NCBI GenBank assembly: GCA_030605865.1
Contig: JAUWHN010000019.1
Location: forward strand, 1 to 8,039
Origin: Candidatus Portnoyibacteriota bacterium
GTDB lineage: Bacteria > Patescibacteriota > Minisyncoccia > RBG-13-40-8-A > JAUWHN01
Direction: 5' to 3'
DNA: 8,039 nt
Positions 5,860 to 8,039 of the stretch are shown here, piece after piece (positions within the stretch are counted from its first letter, which is position 1; every line of letters begins with the position of its first letter). A program made the translations under genes and the position numbers. The notes beneath the pieces were generated by a model. The model had not been told where the DNA came from. It made no database searches and saw nothing but the letters and a program-made list of their open reading frames with translations.

Positions 5860-5865
5860 TATAAT
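5860..5865 (+). promoter_or_regulatory. Possible -10 element of a dnaN promoter
   Basis: A perfect TATAAT lies 41 bases before the dnaN ATG. No convincing -35 is found at the proper distance (GATTTT at 5837-5842), and there is no extended TGN. The support is the hexamer and its position only. Confidence 0.3.
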
Positions 5866-5906
5866 AACAATAATAAATAGATTTAATTTAATAAGTTATT
5901 ATTATT

Positions 5907-7007
5907 ATGGAAATAATTTGTCTTCAAGAAAATTTTAAAAAAGGCATTAATGTCGTTGGTAATATTATAGGAAAAAATCTAACTCTTCCTATTTTAAACA
6001 ATGTTTTATTAACTGTAGAAAAAAAACGACTAAGACTTATTTCTACTGATTTAGAAATGGCAATAACCTACTGGACTCCTGGTAAGGTAAAAAAAGAAGG
6101 AGAAATTACCATGCCTGCCAAATTATTAAGTGATTTTATAAATAATCTTCCAAATAAAAAAATAGAAATTAAAACTAAAGATAATTCATTACATATAAAA
6201 TGCGAAAATTTTAAATCAGTTGTTAAGGGGATAGATTCTAAAGAATTTCCTATTATTCCTAAAGTCAGAGGCGGGTCGATACTAAAAATTGAAGCTTTAA
6301 AATTAAAACAGGCTTTTAGCCAAGTAGTAAATTTTACTTCTTTATCTGATATTCGACCAGAAATTTCAGGGGTTCTTATAGATTTTAATTCTGAAGGAAT
6401 AAAATTTGTTGCCACAGATAGTTTTCGTTTAGGTGAAAAAACTCTTTCCATTAAGAACGAGACTAAAACATCGGTAATTATCCCCCTGAGAACAGTTCAA
6501 GAATTAATAAGAATTTTAAGCGAGCAAGGCAGAGATGAATTAGTTGAAATTTTGATTGAGCAAAATCAAATCTTATTCAAGACTCCAGATATCCAGCTAA
6601 TTTCTCGTCTGATTGAAGGAACTTATCCTAATTATGAACAGCTTATTTCAAAACAGTTTGAAACTAATTTAATTTTAGATAGAGATGAGTTTTTAAATAC
6701 AGTAAAAATTACCAGTTTATTCAGCAGTAAAATTAATGACTTGAGATTAAAAGTTATTCCCAAGAAATCGTTAGTTGAAATTTTTGCTCAAGATACAGAG
6801 ATAGGAGAGAACACTTCAGAATTAAAAGGAGAAATAAAAGGAAAGGAAGTGGAAATTATCTTTAATCATAAATATCTTTTAGATGGTTTGAATAATATTG
6901 ACAGCAATAAAGTAATCTTAGGATTAAATGGTGAAACAAATCCTGGGATACTTAAACCAGTTGGTGACCCCGGTTTTGTATATGTTATAATGCCGATTAA
7001 GTTATAA
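5907..7007 (+). CDS. dnaN: DNA polymerase III beta subunit (sliding clamp)
   Basis: At 366 residues this has the normal length for the beta clamp, the ring that holds the replicative polymerase on DNA. The three repeated clamp folds would be about 1-120, 121-245 and 246-366. Recognisable family features are LTLPILNNVLL (25-35), FVATDSFRLGEKTL (167-180), ISRLIEGTYPNY (232-243) and the C-terminal DPGFVYVIMPIKL (354-366), whose last residues line the partner-binding pocket in known clamps. The ATG at 5907 has no Shine-Dalgarno sequence; the leader is almost all A and T. The next gene begins 3 bases after its stop, so the two are probably co-transcribed. Overall identity with well-known clamps looks low, but the order of motifs and the location next to dnaA make the call secure. 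Confidence 0.96.
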   Translation: MEIICLQENFKKGINVVGNIIGKNLTLPILNNVLLTVEKKRLRLISTDLEMAITYWTPGKVKKEGEITMPAKLLSDFINNLPNKKIEIKTKDNSLHIKCENFKSVVKGIDSKEFPIIPKVRGGSILKIEALKLKQAFSQVVNFTSLSDIRPEISGVLIDFNSEGIKFVATDSFRLGEKTLSIKNETKTSVIIPLRTVQELIRILSEQGRDELVEILIEQNQILFKTPDIQLISRLIEGTYPNYEQLISKQFETNLILDRDEFLNTVKITSLFSSKINDLRLKVIPKKSLVEIFAQDTEIGENTSELKGEIKGKEVEIIFNHKYLLDGLNNIDSNKVILGLNGETNPGILKPVGDPGFVYVIMPIKL

Positions 7008-7010
7008 TTT

Positions 7011-7295
7011 ATGTTTCATATTAAATCTCTAATCCCTCAGTTTCTTAAGAAGAAGCAGATAAAAAAACAGATAGAGGCAGTAGGGATTTGCAAGATAGCT
7101 GATAGGATATTAAAAGAGGCTTTTGGCAGTGAAGATGCAAAAGCCGTTTTTTTTAAAAATTCCACTCTTCAAATAAAATGTTCCAATTCCGTTTTAGCTA
7201 ACGAGATTCAGTTACGAAAAGAAAGGATTAGAAATGAAATAAATGAGGAGGTTGGGAAGGAAATAGTAAAAAATATATTGACGAAAATAGGATAG
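7011..7295 (+). CDS. DUF721/DciA-like protein, probable replicative helicase partner
   Basis: A 94-residue basic protein whose C-terminal half shows the DUF721 pattern: alternating strand LQIKCSNSVLANEIQL (53-68), then a helix KERIRNEINEEVGKEIVKNI. An N-terminal helix begins near residue 25 (ICKIADRILKEAFG). DciA, a DUF721 protein, is thought to load or assist DnaB in the many bacteria without DnaC. Here it replaces recF in the position after dnaN, with only a 3-base gap and no separate promoter seen. The family call is by eye from the pattern; the role in helicase loading is inferred from DciA and from this location. It is shorter than proteobacterial DciA and has only the DUF721 core. Confidence 0.72.
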   Translation: MFHIKSLIPQFLKKKQIKKQIEAVGICKIADRILKEAFGSEDAKAVFFKNSTLQIKCSNSVLANEIQLRKERIRNEINEEVGKEIVKNILTKIG

Positions 7296-7304
7296 ATAAA
7301 GAAT

Positions 7305-8039
7305 TTACTCTACCTCCAGTAAAACCTCATTGCTGGTTGTTACGTGATTATTTTCATCAATGACCCGAGCAAAGATATAATAGCTGCCAGGCTCGGGTTT
7401 TTCTGACCATTCTATTTCGTAAAAGTAAGCTGGGTCAGGAGAATTTAAACCAGCAGCAAACCAATAATTTTTCTGATCATCGTTTTTGTCATAATAATAA
7501 AGATCTACTCTTTTTAATTTTTTCTTAATTCGCTTTTCGTCATCATCCAAGGTTTCTAATTGGAATTTATAATAAGGCTCTTCCGAGATAAAAGAAAGAC
7601 TTACTTCGGTTATTTCTTCAATATCTTCAATGCCCGGAATATCCAAAAATATAGTGATAGTTTTACTTTTATAACCTCCGTATTCATCGTAAACCCGTAC
7701 TGTTATTTGATGCTCTTTGCCTTTTGCGTTTTTAGGAAGAGAAAAAGTGAGTTGATAAGGTTTGGTTTTATCAATTCCCATCAACTTATTATCAAAAAAG
7801 AAATCCAATTGTTTAATACCCAAAGGCGCGTTAGCCGAAGCCCTGACTTTTATTATTTTTGTTTTTATAGTGGCCTGATTTTTTGGTGAATCAATGCTAA
7901 TTGTTGGCTGATTTTTTCTGGTATGAACATCATCATATTCTTGAGGAGGGGGAACATTATATTTTTCTTTCCTTTCCGAAGAGAGGGCCCAGGCAATTAC
8001 CGGAGGTTCCCAATTATTAAATTGAGAATCATTTCGGCC
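7305..8039 (-). CDS. C-terminal part of a probable penicillin-binding protein with Ig-like domains (runs off the right edge)
   Basis: A minus-strand frame enters from the right edge and stays open for 244 codons to TAA 7305-7307; the true start lies outside the window. The internal TTG at 7821-7823 is not a real start, because the frame upstream reads as protein. The first visible residues (NDSQFNNWEPPVIAWA) resemble the stretch after the transpeptidase domain in class A PBPs of this kind of bacterium. A Pro-rich linker (YNVPPPQEY) follows, then an Ig-like domain (PTISIDSPKN ... IKQLDFFFDNKLMG) and a second beta-rich domain ending in NEVLLEVE. Such C-terminal Ig-like modules sit outside the cell and may bind wall or surface polymers. 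No catalytic SxxK, SxN or KTG motif is in the window, so the PBP assignment is inference; another secreted Ig-like protein is possible. Convergent with the DUF721 gene, 9 bases apart. Confidence 0.55.
   Translation of the reverse strand, partial: GRNDSQFNNWEPPVIAWALSSERKEKYNVPPPQEYDDVHTRKNQPTISIDSPKNQATIKTKIIKVRASANAPLGIKQLDFFFDNKLMGIDKTKPYQLTFSLPKNAKGKEHQITVRVYDEYGGYKSKTITIFLDIPGIEDIEEITEVSLSFISEEPYYKFQLETLDDDEKRIKKKLKRVDLYYYDKNDDQKNYWFAAGLNSPDPAYFYEIEWSEKPEPGSYYIFARVIDENNHVTTSNEVLLEVE

Larger units (their letters stand above)
5667..5906. other. Putative oriC: AT-rich dnaA-dnaN spacer
   Basis: This 240-base spacer between dnaA and dnaN is the usual site of a bacterial origin. It contains, in order: a hairpin at the dnaA end, a triplet of DnaA-box-like 9-mers (5764-5794), an AT-rich stretch (about 5797-5826) that could be the unwinding element, a 14-base palindrome AAAAATCGATTTTT (5830-5843), and the dnaN leader. 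The switch of gene strand at 4126-4283 also fits an origin in this neighbourhood. No long coding frame or RNA gene is seen in the spacer. Whether initiation is here or upstream of dnaA cannot be settled by eye. Confidence 0.7.

Noticed and set aside
6068..6451. Minus-strand 127-residue open frame
   Set aside because: Antisense shadow of dnaN, which is a clear family member over the same bases.
7305..7823. Treating the right-edge gene as a complete 172-residue protein
   Set aside because: The frame continues upstream without a stop to the window edge and reads as sensible protein, including the first strands of the Ig-like domain; the TTG is internal.
7560..7889. Plus-strand 109-residue open frame
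   Set aside because: Antisense to the Ig-like C-terminal gene; Phe- and Tyr-rich as expected for a shadow.

Overview
The window looks like the replication-origin region of a small-genome, AT-rich bacterium, most likely a member of the Candidate Phyla Radiation (Patescibacteria, Parcubacteria-like). This placement is inferred from several things: a very compact rpmH-rnpA-yidD-yidC-jag block with 1-4 base overlaps, a YidC without the large periplasmic domain, a Jag (KhpB) without its N-terminal domain, a dnaN followed by a DUF721/DciA-like gene rather than recF, few Shine-Dalgarno sequences, and standard use of TGA as stop. No phylogeny could be run.

Layout. A divergent spacer at 4126-4283 splits the window. 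To the left, on the minus strand, lie rpmH (46 aa, easily missed), rnpA, yidD, yidC, jag, a polysaccharide flippase, and the N-terminal part of an O-antigen-ligase-like membrane protein that runs off the left edge. To the right, on the plus strand, lie dnaA, a 240-base AT-rich spacer that is the best oriC candidate, dnaN, and a small DUF721 gene. A minus-strand gene enters from the right edge and ends 9 bases after the DUF721 gene. It reads as the C-terminal, Ig-like end of a penicillin-binding-protein-like cell-wall enzyme.

How the genes fit together. DnaA, the beta clamp and the DciA-like protein serve replication initiation, processivity and probably helicase loading. The left operon couples ribosome and RNase P parts (L34, RnpA) to the membrane-insertion machinery (YidD, YidC, Jag). 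It then continues without a clear break into surface-polysaccharide genes (flippase, ligase/polymerase).

Most unusual observations. (1) A GC-rich, hairpin-filled, 192-base element with 23-base inverted ends (22/23 matching) sits inside the O-antigen-ligase-like gene and is read through in frame as exactly 64 codons. (2) Two different 7-base tandem arrays lie in the same gene, also read through. (3) Two triplets of DnaA-box-like 9-mers, each phased at exactly 11 bases, flank dnaA on both sides and suggest a bipartite origin. I did not find a clearly new multi-gene defence or mobile system.
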